Source of the DNA: Avichristensenella sp031550535 | Lineage (GTDB): Bacteria; Bacillota; Clostridia; Christensenellales; Aristaeellaceae | DNA: 64,000 nt | NCBI GenBank assembly: GCA_031550535.1 | Contig: JAVBOM010000030.1 | Coordinates: 38,244-102,243 of the forward strand | Direction: 5' to 3' | Shown here: piece by piece, positions 41,058 through 49,443 of the stretch | Layout of the letters: every line of letters begins with the position of its first letter | Numbering within the stretch: position 1 is the first letter of the stretch | Notes under the pieces: model-generated | The model's database searches: none | Told to the model about the DNA's origin: nothing | The model's input: the letters and a program-made list of their open reading frames with translations, nothing else | Made by a program: the position numbers and the translations under genes

Positions 41058-41911
41058 CACGGTTCCAGTCCCTCCTTCAATATCCGTATATACACAATCC
41101 CCTGGTATCCCTCACCGCTGCGGTTGCGGTAGGCGTTCCCAGACGGCCCGCGCCCGCCGCCCCCGCCGCCGCCGGAACCGTAAAATGTCGCGTCGCCGCC
41201 GGGCGTGCAGGCCGCGTTCGTACTTCCGCCATTCCCGCCCGCGCCGCCGCCCAGATACCCCCCCGCGCCGCCGGTCGTGGCGGCCTCCCCGCCGTTCACG
41301 CCGTTGCCCCCGTTTGTTCCGCCCGCGCCGCCCGTCTTGTGCCCGCCGCTCGCGCTGTAATACCCGCCGCCCCCGCCACCCGCGCAGAAGGGCGCGGTGA
41401 AGTTGATCGTGTCCCAGAACGGGTATTTCAGGTTGGCGTCGCCGGTGCGCCCCGTGCTGCTGGATGCGTTTCCGCCGCCGCCCCCGCCGGTTCCGCCGTT
41501 GCCGGCCGTTCCAACGTTGCCGGTCGTCAGCTTGCCGATGCTGCTCGCCCCCGCGCCTGTCACGGCGTCAATGGTCTGCGCGCCCGCGCCGATGACAACG
41601 GCGTAATCAGTCTGTATCAGGGCATCCTGCCAGAGATAGCTGTTGTACAGCCACGCGCCCCCGCCGCCCGGCCCGCCGCTGAAGTTCTCCGTGTTTTCCG
41701 GCGCGGAGCTTCGCCCGCCGCCGCTAATCGTACAAAAATGGAACATGCCAGCCCCGTGCAGGGAAAGTATCCCGCCCGTCAGGCAGGCGATTTCCAGATA
41801 TTCCCGCTTCATGAACGTCACGTCGCGCGTCGTAAATGTTCCGGTGTACGCCCATGAAATGGGCCTCGGCGCGCGGCCCGCTAGCCCCGCAATCTTGATG
41901 TTCACGCTCAT
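41057..41911 (-). CDS. Glycine-rich phage tail protein (paralogue 2)
   Basis: 284-residue protein: N-terminal beta region (ISWAYTGTFTTRDVTFMKREYLEIACL), a long Gly-rich part with many GGGGGG runs (about 85-265), and a conserved end GYQGIVYIRILK. Same length as and about two-thirds similar to the next upstream gene, so a tandem duplicate. Gly-rich sandwiches of this type form tail-tip adhesins in phages such as S16. The ATG at 41911 lies 9 bp after the paralogue. Confidence 0.75.
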   Translation of the reverse strand: MSVNIKIAGLAGRAPRPISWAYTGTFTTRDVTFMKREYLEIACLTGGILSLHGAGMFHFCTISGGGRSSAPENTENFSGGPGGGGAWLYNSYLWQDALIQTDYAVVIGAGAQTIDAVTGAGASSIGKLTTGNVGTAGNGGTGGGGGGNASSSTGRTGDANLKYPFWDTINFTAPFCAGGGGGGYYSASGGHKTGGAGGTNGGNGVNGGEAATTGGAGGYLGGGAGGNGGSTNAACTPGGDATFYGSGGGGGGGRGPSGNAYRNRSGEGYQGIVYIRILKEGLEP

Positions 41912-41920
41912 TTTACTTCC

Positions 41921-42775
41921 TCACTCGGCCAGTGTGGATTTTAGGATTCGGATGTACACAATCCCTTGGTATCCCTCGCCGCCGCGGTTCCTGTACGCGC
42001 TTCCCAAAATCCCTCTGCCGCCCCCGCCGCCTCCGCCGGAGCCATAGGTGGTCGCGTCGCCGCCGGGTGTGCAGGCCGCGTTCGTACTTCCGCCATTCCC
42101 GCCCGCACCGCCGCCCAGGATACCGCCCGCGCCGCCCGCATACCCGGTTGGGGTCCCGTCCGTGCCTCCGCCGCCGTTTGTCCCGCCCGCGCCTCCATTG
42201 CAATAGCTGCTCCCCGAGGCATACCATCCGCCGCCGCCCCCGCCGCCGCAGTGGGGAGACGCGAAGTTGACCGTATCCCCGTAGGGATACTTCAAAATGC
42301 CGTCCCCGGCCCCGCCCCGGTTCGCGTTCAGGTTGCCGCCGCCTCCGCCGCCCGTGCCGCCGTCGCCCTCCGTCCCCACGGTATCTGTGGTCAGCGCGCC
42401 GAATTTGCTCGCGCCTGCGCCCGTCACCGCGCCAACCGTCTGTGCGCCCAGGCCCACCTCCACGGCGAATGCCGCCTGTGTCGCATCGTCAATCGCGAAG
42501 GAATGGTTGTACAGATACGCGCCCGCGCCGCCCGGGCCGCCGCTCGGGGTTGCCGTGCTCTCCGGCGCGCTGCTTCGCCCGCCCCCGCCCACCAGGCATA
42601 CGTAGCAGTTGCCCGAGCCGGTGAATGAAAAGACCCCGCTCCCCGTGCACGCGATCTCCATATAGGTGCGCGCGTTGAAGTACACCTGGCGCGCCACGTG
42701 CGCGCCGGAATACGCCCACCGGATGGGCACGTCGCTGATCCTGTGGGTGTCCGAGATGTTCACGCGTATGCTCAT
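41921..42775 (-). CDS. Glycine-rich phage tail protein (paralogue 1)
   Basis: 284-residue protein starting MSIRVNISDTHRISDVPIRWAYSG at 42775, overlapping the upstream gene's stop (ATGA). N-terminal beta region, Gly-rich middle and GYQGIVYIRILK end, as in paralogue 2. Differences cluster in the loops between Gly runs, fitting diversification of surface loops. Confidence 0.75.
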   Translation of the reverse strand: MSIRVNISDTHRISDVPIRWAYSGAHVARQVYFNARTYMEIACTGSGVFSFTGSGNCYVCLVGGGGRSSAPESTATPSGGPGGAGAYLYNHSFAIDDATQAAFAVEVGLGAQTVGAVTGAGASKFGALTTDTVGTEGDGGTGGGGGGNLNANRGGAGDGILKYPYGDTVNFASPHCGGGGGGGWYASGSSYCNGGAGGTNGGGGTDGTPTGYAGGAGGILGGGAGGNGGSTNAACTPGGDATTYGSGGGGGGGRGILGSAYRNRGGEGYQGIVYIRILKSTLAE

Positions 42776-43734
42776 GGCCGAACCTCCACCGTGATCGGCA
42801 CGTCCTCCGCCGGGATGGCCCCGTCGGCCGTCAGCGTGAACCCGCCGATGGCCTGGGCGGAACCCCGGAGCTGCGCGTTCCTCGCCGCCCGCGCCTGGTC
42901 CTCCGTCGCCGTCAGCGAAAGCGACACGTCCACCGCCTGCGTGGCGGACACAATCCGCGCGTCCTGCACGCTGTACGCGTTGCCCGTCCATCCGGCCGCC
43001 AGCAGCGTCATGTCAAACCGCACGGAAGGCGTGGCCGCCCCCACATCCCCGGCCCCCAGCACCACGTCCGCCGAAAGCGCCTTCCCGTTCACCGTCCTGG
43101 TGTCCGGCACAGCCCCCGCAATTTCACCCACCGTGTAGGTGGGCTTCGCGTTCGGCTTCCGCGCCCAGTCCGCCACGTTCGGGTCCGTCTCCGCCGTCAC
43201 ATACACCCCGTCATGCCGGTGATCCCCGCGCGCCACATCGCTGGTTCCGGTTCCAAACGCCGCAAACGCGCCCGCCTTCAGATCCCCAAACCACTTGCTT
43301 ACCTTGCCCCAGAGCGTCGCCTGTGTTTCTCCGGTCGCCACGTTCGCGCGCGCAGCGGTCTGCGTGAACGCCACGGTCAGATCAGTCCCATCCCCGCCCG
43401 CGTCCAGCTTCCCCGCCGCCAAATCCCCAATATTCCCCATAAACGTGTCATGGTCATACGCCGTAAAGTTCCGCCCGCACAGCGTCCCCACCGGCCACGC
43501 CCGCGCGGTTGTCCCATGATACCCCCGCACGCACTGCGACACTGTGTTCCCGCTCACCGCGCCATACCGCACCACCTCCGCCGTGTCGTCCTCGCCCAGC
43601 GTCAGCAGGTTCGGCGGGGCGGGCAGCACCCCCGCGTTGTCCAGCACAATGCTCGTGTCGCTCCCCGAAACAGCCTCCGTCACCAGCGCCGGCACGCTGT
43701 TGTTCACCGCCGGGTACATCGGTTGCTGCGCCAT
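42772..43734 (-). CDS. Phage tail fibre protein, 320 aa
   Basis: MAQQPMYPAVNNSVPALVTEAVSG start at 43734. N-terminal beta domain (SIVLDNAGVLPAPPNLLTLG), middle region DHDTFMGNIGDLAAGKLDAGG and a fibre-type segment SDVARGDHRHDGVYVTAETDP, common in phage tail collar and fibre proteins. Overlaps the Gly-rich gene by ATGA. Confidence 0.72.
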   Translation of the reverse strand: MAQQPMYPAVNNSVPALVTEAVSGSDTSIVLDNAGVLPAPPNLLTLGEDDTAEVVRYGAVSGNTVSQCVRGYHGTTARAWPVGTLCGRNFTAYDHDTFMGNIGDLAAGKLDAGGDGTDLTVAFTQTAARANVATGETQATLWGKVSKWFGDLKAGAFAAFGTGTSDVARGDHRHDGVYVTAETDPNVADWARKPNAKPTYTVGEIAGAVPDTRTVNGKALSADVVLGAGDVGAATPSVRFDMTLLAAGWTGNAYSVQDARIVSATQAVDVSLSLTATEDQARAARNAQLRGSAQAIGGFTLTADGAIPAEDVPITVEVRP

Positions 43735-43793
43735 CTATTTTCACGTCCCCTTTCCCGTGACCCAAGGTGTCCGCAGACACCCCCGCTTGAAAT

Positions 43794-43875
43794 CAAATCC
43801 AGCGACATGCGCGGTGGATTTGCGCAGATTCCAGAACCAGTCCCGCGGGACTGGTGGCGGAATTTGTACGTTTGC
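43794..43875 (+). repeat. Family B palindromic repeat
   Basis: Hairpin AAATCCAGCGAC...GGTGGATTT, then GATTCCAGAACCAGTCC / GGACTGGTGGCGGAAT. Confidence 0.75.
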
Positions 43876-43884
43876 CTGAGGGCC

Positions 43885-43982
43885 GACTGGCATTGTTGCG
43901 CTCTCCCGTTGGTCGATCGCCCTGTGCCAGTCTGCACCTTCGGGTCGCTTCATCCCGCACTGCGGGCGCTTCCCTCCGGTGT
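43885..43982 (+). repeat. Family C structured repeat
   Basis: Outer stem GACTGGCA (43885-43892) / TGCCAGTC (43925-43932), core TTGTTGCG...CCTGT, then a CCCGCACTGCGGG hairpin. The outer stem is unlike other copies yet perfectly paired. Confidence 0.8.
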
Positions 43983-44068
43983 GCCCGGAAACGGCAGAGC
44001 GTTTCAGGCCGAACCCTCCCCGTCGTCCCACCCATCAAAAAACGCTTTTGATGGGTGGGGGCGAAGCC

Positions 44069-46144
44069 CTAGTAAGTCCCCCCTCCGCGCGATTGCACAA
44101 ACCCCTTCACGACCAAATCAATCGTGATATACGCCAGATCCCCCGGCTGCACCCCCAGCCGGATCCACTGCCCCCGCATCACCTTGCCGTCGCTCCCCAG
44201 CAAATGCTCCGTCAAATCCAGCTCCACGTCCGTCCCCATCGACGTTTTCAGCACCCCGTTCACGTACACGTCCCCGCCCTTGGGGCTCCCGAACCGGAAG
44301 ATCCCCTGCTCAATCCCGTGCGTGTGGTCGGGGATCGACACGCTGTGCGAGTGATCAGAAATGGGCACGCTGTGCGAATGCGCCGCGATGCTGATCCGGT
44401 GCGAATGCCCCGGCACCGCGTGCGTGTGCCCCGGAATCGTGTGCTGGTGCCACATGCTGTGCGTGTGGCTCATGTAATGCCGGTGCGACCCGATCCCGTG
44501 CGAATGCCCGCTAAGCCCGTGCGTGTGCGACGGCGCCTGATGCCGGTGAATGCCGATCCCGTGGCTGTGCGACGCCAGCGTGTGCGCGTGCGACCCCTTG
44601 GACCCGTCCGCGCTCCCGGTCGATCCGCCGCCCGCGCTCCCGGTCGTCAGGTTGATGTCGCTGGTCGCGGCCCCGCCACCGCTCCCGGTGTCCCCGCTCG
44701 CCCCGCCCGTATACTGGCCATAGCTCGGGTGCGCCGCGTCTGTCACCGTCAGGCTCGATCCATCCGTGTTGAACCCCGCGCCGCTGTCCAGCGTCACCGT
44801 CGTTCCCACGCTCAGCGAGGTCACCCCGTCCTCGCTCGTCACGGTGGACCCGCCCCCGCCGTTGCTGCTGGTGGAAGACCCGCCCCCGCCCGCGCTTGAT
44901 GTGCTGGTCGACCCGCCGCCCCCGCTCGTCACCTTGTTGTACGAGCGGAACGCCTCAATCCGGATCTTCGCCAGCACATAGTTCACAATCCTCATATCCC
45001 GGGGGATGTGGAAGCTCAGCACCGCCGGCGTCCTGCTGTCCGCGTTCGCCTGGATCGACTGCGCGTAAATCTGCGTCGCTCCCTGGCTGTACACCTGCTC
45101 GATGCGCTGCCGGTCCGCGATGTCCGCCACGCTCCGGGCCAGGTCCGTCGGCCGCGTCGCCAGCGTGAGGCGCATGTCCCCGGCCACGTCCAAATTGCGG
45201 CGAATCCCGGTAATATACGTCACGGTATCGTCCATCGCTAGCCGCACAATCCCGCCAATCTCCGCCCGGTCAAAATCCTGCTTTGTAATCTCGTATAAAT
45301 CAGCCACGCTCACCGTCCGCGTCAGCACCGGCTCCTGCATCTCTTGCAGCAGCGCCCGCCCGCGCTCCATCAGGCTTTGGGCGTCCTCAAACGACCGGTC
45401 CACGTACACCTTGCTGATCACCCCGTACCGGTCGATGGTTGCCTCCGGGCTCTGCAAATACGGCTTCCCGCCATTCACGCCCGCGATCGTGAGCTGGTTC
45501 ACGCCCTCGCCGTACCCCAGCAGGTACAGCCGCGTGCACATGCTCTCCGCACCCGCGCTGCCGGTCTCGGCCAGCAAATTCTTCTCCGCTCGCACGTAGA
45601 AATCCGGTGCCTTCGCCGTGTCAATCCGCCGCAGCGACACCTTCCAAGGCCGCGCGCCCATGTCGTATTCCCACCGGTACGCGTCCACGAACAGATTCGG
45701 CACCGAGAACAGCGCGTTCAGCACGTTCTCGCTCTCCAAACCATATTCGTACTGCAAATCGAACTCGCACGCGTCCAGCACCCACCGCGGCTCCGACTGA
45801 AACCCCAGGATGTACTCGATCACGTCCCGGGTGTGCACCCCTTCGTTCCCGATCACGTGCTGCCCGAACATCACGTCGTCCACCAGCGTCGCGATGGCGT
45901 GCTCCGCCTTCACCACCCGTTCCCCAGTGACGCCCCGGCTCACCCCGTCCGACAGAATCCTGTAGTACGCCCCGCTGTCACTCCGAAGAAATGCGAAAGG
46001 CCGCAAATGTGCGGCCTTCGGATCGTCGTCCGGCAGCTTGAACGCCAACGTGCCCACCCCGTTGAGCACTGCTTCTTCCACGCGCTCATACGCGTTCTCC
46101 AGCATCGCCACCTTCACCAAATGCCGGTCAAACACTTCCAGCAC
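44069..46144 (-). CDS. Phage tail-associated structural protein with a His-x-His-rich fibre region
   Basis: 691-residue protein starting at a GTG (46144) with GAGAGGTGG upstream. Residues 1-380 follow the siphophage tail-endopeptidase/baseplate hub type (MLEVFDRHLVKVAMLENAYERVEEAV, NVLNALFSVPNLFVDAYRWEYD, DIADRQRIEQVYSQGATQIY). A Gly/Ser linker (about 400-520) is followed by about 95 residues with 13 His-x-His motifs, then a beta C-terminus. His-x-His dyads in phage fibres (for example T4 long fibre tips) bind iron and hold trimers together, so a metal-bound needle is likely. Confidence 0.8.
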   Translation of the reverse strand: MLEVFDRHLVKVAMLENAYERVEEAVLNGVGTLAFKLPDDDPKAAHLRPFAFLRSDSGAYYRILSDGVSRGVTGERVVKAEHAIATLVDDVMFGQHVIGNEGVHTRDVIEYILGFQSEPRWVLDACEFDLQYEYGLESENVLNALFSVPNLFVDAYRWEYDMGARPWKVSLRRIDTAKAPDFYVRAEKNLLAETGSAGAESMCTRLYLLGYGEGVNQLTIAGVNGGKPYLQSPEATIDRYGVISKVYVDRSFEDAQSLMERGRALLQEMQEPVLTRTVSVADLYEITKQDFDRAEIGGIVRLAMDDTVTYITGIRRNLDVAGDMRLTLATRPTDLARSVADIADRQRIEQVYSQGATQIYAQSIQANADSRTPAVLSFHIPRDMRIVNYVLAKIRIEAFRSYNKVTSGGGGSTSTSSAGGGGSSTSSNGGGGSTVTSEDGVTSLSVGTTVTLDSGAGFNTDGSSLTVTDAAHPSYGQYTGGASGDTGSGGGAATSDINLTTGSAGGGSTGSADGSKGSHAHTLASHSHGIGIHRHQAPSHTHGLSGHSHGIGSHRHYMSHTHSMWHQHTIPGHTHAVPGHSHRISIAAHSHSVPISDHSHSVSIPDHTHGIEQGIFRFGSPKGGDVYVNGVLKTSMGTDVELDLTEHLLGSDGKVMRGQWIRLGVQPGDLAYITIDLVVKGFVQSRGGGTY

Positions 46145-46385
46145 GAATTACCACCTCTCAGGTCGTCTTTTTTACCGCACACCAAACTCCGGAGAGTTTG
46201 AGAGACCGCAGTCTCTTAAATGCAATCAGACCCAGCGGCATGTACGGTGGGTCTGTGATCCCACAGCCAGTCCCGCAGGACTGGTGGCGGGATCAATTCC
46301 GGCAGTCCCGGTGCCGCCCGGAACGCCCACAGGCGTTCAGGCGCCGGGCCATACACCAGGGCGATTTGAAATCGCCCTGGCTGCA
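46145..46385. repeat. Repeat-containing gap in the tail module
   Basis: Family B copy (46222-46300), GAACGCC / GGCGTTC hairpin (46321-46338), and a near-perfect palindrome CCAGGGCGATTT / AAATCGCCCTGG with a 1-nt centre (46356-46380) directly after the upstream gene's stop. Confidence 0.7.
46222..46300 (+). repeat. Family B palindromic repeat
   Basis: CAGACCCAGCGGC...GGTGGGTCTG hairpin followed by CCAGTCCCGCAGGACTGG. The first hairpin stem differs from the 43794 copy with paired changes. Confidence 0.7.
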
Positions 46386-47090
46386 TCACAGCCACCTCTC
46401 CGTGTACAGCATCTCCGCGTCCACATTCACCTGCCCATTGGATTCCAGCAGCACGTCGTACACGCTCCGGTCCAGCCACAGCCAGTCCCCGCTCTGCGCG
46501 TGGATCACGTTCTCGCCGTCCAGCAGCACCACATAGTTGTCGCTGTCAATCACCAGCGTCGACCCCGGTGGAATCACCACATTCACCCGCGCGTACGTGA
46601 TCTCAAAGGACATCGTCGAAACCTCGCCGTCCGCGATTTCCAAAAACAGCGCGTGGGGGAGGGGGTAGTCCGCCGAAGGGTACGCCGAAGCCCCCATCCG
46701 CTCCAACACCGCAGCCCCGTACGCCATGTTCGCCCCGATCTCGAACACCCCGGCAAGCGCCTCCTCCAGCCCATAGGCGGCGTAGTAGTTCGCGCTCGGC
46801 GCCAGCAAAGCCCCCGACCGTTCCGCCATGCCCGCGCCCAGGAAGAACACCCCCCGCGCGTCCACGGCCCCCAGCAGGTCATCCCGGTATCGCGCACCCA
46901 AAAACAGCGCGGGGCCCGCCACCAAGCGCGCCCCAACCGTCTCCGCCACTATGTATGCCGCCGGAATGTTCTGCCCCGTGTCGATCAGCGAGTCCACCCA
47001 CTCGACCAGCGCCGCCCGCAGGTCCAGCGTGTCCGTCATCGCCTTCCCCACATTGTACCGCGCGCGGTTGTACCCAGCCGTATTAAACAT
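46386..47090 (-). CDS. Phage tail protein, 234 aa
   Basis: MFNTAGYNRARYNVG start at 47090 after GAGGAGGGG. The first 150 residues are helical and Ala-rich; the last 80 (VIPPGSTLVIDSDNYVVLLDGENVIHAQSGDWLWL) have the beta pattern found at the C-terminus of distal tail proteins. Probably part of the tail tip. Confidence 0.68.
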   Translation of the reverse strand: MFNTAGYNRARYNVGKAMTDTLDLRAALVEWVDSLIDTGQNIPAAYIVAETVGARLVAGPALFLGARYRDDLLGAVDARGVFFLGAGMAERSGALLAPSANYYAAYGLEEALAGVFEIGANMAYGAAVLERMGASAYPSADYPLPHALFLEIADGEVSTMSFEITYARVNVVIPPGSTLVIDSDNYVVLLDGENVIHAQSGDWLWLDRSVYDVLLESNGQVNVDAEMLYTERWL

Positions 47091-47113
47091 AGCCCCTCCT
47101 CGAAGGGTTGTCG

Positions 47114-47143
47114 TTGACATATATTACACCGTAATGTTACACT
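47114..47143 (+). promoter_or_regulatory. Promoter of the holin-like toxin RNA
   Basis: TTGACA (47114-47119), 18-bp spacer, TACACT (47138-47143), divergent from the adjacent phage tail gene. Confidence 0.7.
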
Positions 47144-47218
47144 ACACCCGGAGCAGGAAAAACTACAGGGTGTCCGCCTTCCCAAAAGCGTTCACCACGC
47201 AAACGGGAGGTGATGCGC

Positions 47219-47299
47219 ATGAGGGACTACGAAATCCTCATGGTCGTTTTCACCGTCATCGGGTTATTGATCACAGTCGCAAAGCTGCACAACCGATAG
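47219..47299 (+). CDS. Putative holin-like toxin of a type I toxin-antitoxin system
   Basis: 26-residue peptide MRDYEILMVVFTVIGLLITV, ending AKLHNR: a short charged N-terminus, one membrane segment and a basic tail. This is the pattern of Firmicutes TxpA/BsrG-type and putative holin-like toxins. GGAGGTGA lies 5 nt before the ATG. It has its own promoter about 75 bp upstream and its own terminator after the stop, and is the only plus-strand gene in the phage cassette. In such systems an antisense RNA overlapping the terminator represses the toxin; I did not identify its promoter. Confidence 0.78.
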   Translation: MRDYEILMVVFTVIGLLITVAKLHNR

Positions 47300-47306
47300 A
47301 TAAAGC

Positions 47307-47342
47307 GAACCGCCTGTAGCTGACACTACGGGCGGTTCCTTT
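47307..47342 (+). terminator. Terminator of the holin-like toxin gene
   Basis: GAACCGCCTGTAG (47307-47319) / CTACGGGCGGTTC (47326-47338), loop CTGACA, then CTTT. The arrangement is typical of type I holin-like toxin loci. Confidence 0.8.
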
Positions 47343-47467
47343 GGAACGCTTGTCGTGGGTGCGTTCACCTTGAAGTACCCATCTTCCTGCTCTATTGTAC
47401 CCCAACCATCTTACCACCGTCAACCCCGTTGTACCACCAAATATACCAGAGTACCACGACAGTACCC

Positions 47468-47812
47468 CTACAACTCAAAATACCCCCGGATGGTCTCCCG
47501 CACCCGTTCCCGCGCCCGTTCATCCGCCAACACACCCATCCGCCGCGTCAGGCGCGCGTGCGCCAGCGTGCGCAACTGCTGTATCATCACCACGGAATCC
47601 TTCGGCAATCCCGATACCGCCGCCGGCAGTTCCACCTCCGTCGGGTATATCCTCGCGCCCGGCTTGATGGAGGATAGGGGGGCCACCGTGCACACCGGGA
47701 TCGCGTGGTTCACGCTATCGTTACTCAGTACCAGCACCGGCCGGCTGCCCCGTTGCTCAGAGCCTTGCGCCGGGTCCAGATTGCAGTAGTAAATCTCCCA
47801 TTGATTCACCAT
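47468..47812 (-). CDS. MazF/PemK-family endoribonuclease toxin
   Basis: 114-residue toxin: MVNQWEIYYCNLDPAQGSEQRGSRPVLVLSND start, with the conserved GSEQ-GxRPVLV block and VVMIQQLRTLAHARL. Cleaves mRNA when free of antitoxin. The start overlaps the antitoxin gene's end. Full length. Confidence 0.93.
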   Translation of the reverse strand: MVNQWEIYYCNLDPAQGSEQRGSRPVLVLSNDSVNHAIPVCTVAPLSSIKPGARIYPTEVELPAAVSGLPKDSVVMIQQLRTLAHARLTRRMGVLADERARERVRETIRGYFEL

Positions 47813-48072
47813 CCGCCCATCTCCTCCGCGTCCACGCCGGCAAACGCTTCCTGCGTTTCCATCGTCCGTGCCATATAGTCCGCGTCCGCCGCCGCTTCCC
47901 GCATTTCCCGCGCGTACCGGGCCTTTTCCTCGTCCGTGATATACCGCTCCAGCGCCTCTCGAATTCCCTGGTTTACGGAGGGTATCTCCTTGCGCTCCGC
48001 CATTCGCTTCAGCGCGTTCACCGTGCCCGCCGGCAACACCGCCGTATACTTCACCATATCCCCGTGCTGCAT
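47806..48072 (-). CDS. MazE-like antitoxin (ribbon-helix-helix type)
   Basis: 88-residue protein: N-terminal strand VKYTAVLPAGTVNALKRMAE followed by helices as in RHH repressors, and an acidic C-terminal tail that would bind the toxin. GAGGAGGT precedes the ATG at 48072. The toxin start overlaps its last codons. Probably autoregulates the pair. Confidence 0.87.
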   Translation of the reverse strand: MQHGDMVKYTAVLPAGTVNALKRMAERKEIPSVNQGIREALERYITDEEKARYAREMREAAADADYMARTMETQEAFAGVDAEEMGGW

Positions 48073-48128
48073 ATCAATACCTCCTCGGAATGATTATACA
48101 ACATGCCATCATATTTTGCAATACCCGG

Positions 48129-48905
48129 TCAGTTCACCGCCACCCTTACATCCCCGCCCGCAATCTGCACCATCAGCCCCTTCCGCACGGTCCTCGGCGT
48201 CTGCGCCTGATAGAAAACAGGCGCCCCGGCCGTCGGCGAATCAAAGATCGCCATGTAGCTGAACGTCCCCCAGTCCGTCGTGGCCCGCGCCGTGGCCACC
48301 GCCGCGCTGTTCTTGATCTCCATCTGCCCGCCCACCTGCTCTTGCGGCGCGCCAAACACCAGCGGCACCCGCGCGTATCCGCCGCCCGACAGCTCCACGC
48401 CGCCCGATTCCGGGTTCCCGTTCAGCATCGCGAAGTACGGCGTGAACCCGGCCAAACTCGTCCCGCGCAGCCAGTTCAGGCACTTCGTCTTGAACGCCTT
48501 CGCCATGTCCCCGTGGAACCACCACTGCGCCTCGCCCGTCACCACCACCAGCGATTCGCCCGTTTTCCACTCATACGATGTCGTCAGCGCCCCGTACAGC
48601 AGCATGTTGCCGGCGGTGGGGGAGTCCAGCACCGCGATGTGCGTCACCTCGCCCAGGTTCACCGGCGTCGCCGGGAATGTCGCGTCCGCGATGTTCTGCA
48701 CGCCGATCCCCTCGTTCATCGGGGCGGGCGTGGAGAACGCGATCGGCTGCCTGGCGTACCCCGCGTACGTCACCTCCGCGCCCGCCGTCCCGCTCTCGCC
48801 CGGGTTGCTCAGAAACGCGCCCAGATACAGCGAAGCCGGCGGCGTCGCGCTGTTCTCCCGCAGCGTGTTCAGGATCAGGGTCTCAAAGTAGTTTGTCGCG
48901 TACAT
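48129..48905 (-). CDS. Phage tail fibre-like protein with two repeats
   Basis: 258-residue protein starting MYATNYFETLILNTLREN at 48905. It consists of two related beta repeats: ASLYLGAFLSNPGESG...YAGYARQPIAF...LDSPTAGNMLLYGAL and TPYFAMLNGNPESGG...GGYARVPLVF...FDSPTAGAPVFYQA. Such LGAFxxNP/GGYARxxL units occur in siphophage tail proteins. Directly follows the distal tail protein gene. Confidence 0.75.
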   Translation of the reverse strand: MYATNYFETLILNTLRENSATPPASLYLGAFLSNPGESGTAGAEVTYAGYARQPIAFSTPAPMNEGIGVQNIADATFPATPVNLGEVTHIAVLDSPTAGNMLLYGALTTSYEWKTGESLVVVTGEAQWWFHGDMAKAFKTKCLNWLRGTSLAGFTPYFAMLNGNPESGGVELSGGGYARVPLVFGAPQEQVGGQMEIKNSAAVATARATTDWGTFSYMAIFDSPTAGAPVFYQAQTPRTVRKGLMVQIAGGDVRVAVN

Positions 48906-48907
48906 CC

Positions 48908-49441
48908 TTATAAATCCCTCCGTTTCCGTATCCGCATCACCAGGCCGTCCAGCGCCGCCTCGCCCATGTTCGTCACCCGCACCCGCGTCGGCGTCCGCGC
49001 CGTCCCGGCATACCCCGCAGGCCCTTCCAACGCCGCCGTCACGCTCTGCCCATACGCGAACGGCTCGCACTCAAACTCCAACACAAACTCATGCCCGGCC
49101 ATGCCCAGGTACTTCAGCTCCGTCTGCCGGTATACCCGGCCAACATAATGCTTGTCCGGTTCGTCCCACAGCACCAGCCGCCCCTTCTTCGCCAGCAGCG
49201 CCGCCATCTCGCGGATCTCCTGCCGCGTCAGCCCGCGCGTGGTGTCGCAGTCCAGCCGAATCTTCCGCCCCTCGTACCGGTTCGCGCCAAAGTCATATGC
49301 CCCGTCGCGCGCGGGCACTGTCACCGCGCGCCGCCTAAGCTCCGGCAGCAGCGCGTCGTGCCCCACGCACCGCACCCCGTATGCCAACAGCACATCCACC
49401 CCGCAGAACAGAAAGCTGTCCGCCTGCACCGTCGCCGCCAT
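48908..49441 (-). CDS. Phage distal tail protein (Dit-like)
   Basis: 177-residue protein beginning MAATVQADSFLFCGVDVLLA at ATG 49441 (GTG 49447 possible). Family features: VPARDGAYDFGANRYEGRKIRLDCDT, LAKKGRLVLWDEPDKHYVGRVY, FECEPFAYG. Forms the hub ring at the tail tip. Position right after the tape measure is standard. Confidence 0.85.
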   Translation of the reverse strand: MAATVQADSFLFCGVDVLLAYGVRCVGHDALLPELRRRAVTVPARDGAYDFGANRYEGRKIRLDCDTTRGLTRQEIREMAALLAKKGRLVLWDEPDKHYVGRVYRQTELKYLGMAGHEFVLEFECEPFAYGQSVTAALEGPAGYAGTARTPTRVRVTNMGEAALDGLVMRIRKRRDL

Positions 49442-49443
49442 CC

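Larger units (their letters stand above)
43735..44068. repeat. 334-bp repeat region within the tail module
   Basis: Contains family B (43794-43875), family C (43885-43982) and a 14-bp stem CCCACCCATCAAAA / TTTTGATGGGTGGG (44027-44059) just after the upstream gene's stop. No gene seen. Confidence 0.75.

Noticed and set aside
44027..44059. Terminator after the His-rich tail gene
   Set aside because: The 14-bp stem is strong but no T run follows on either strand; read as a repeat hairpin.
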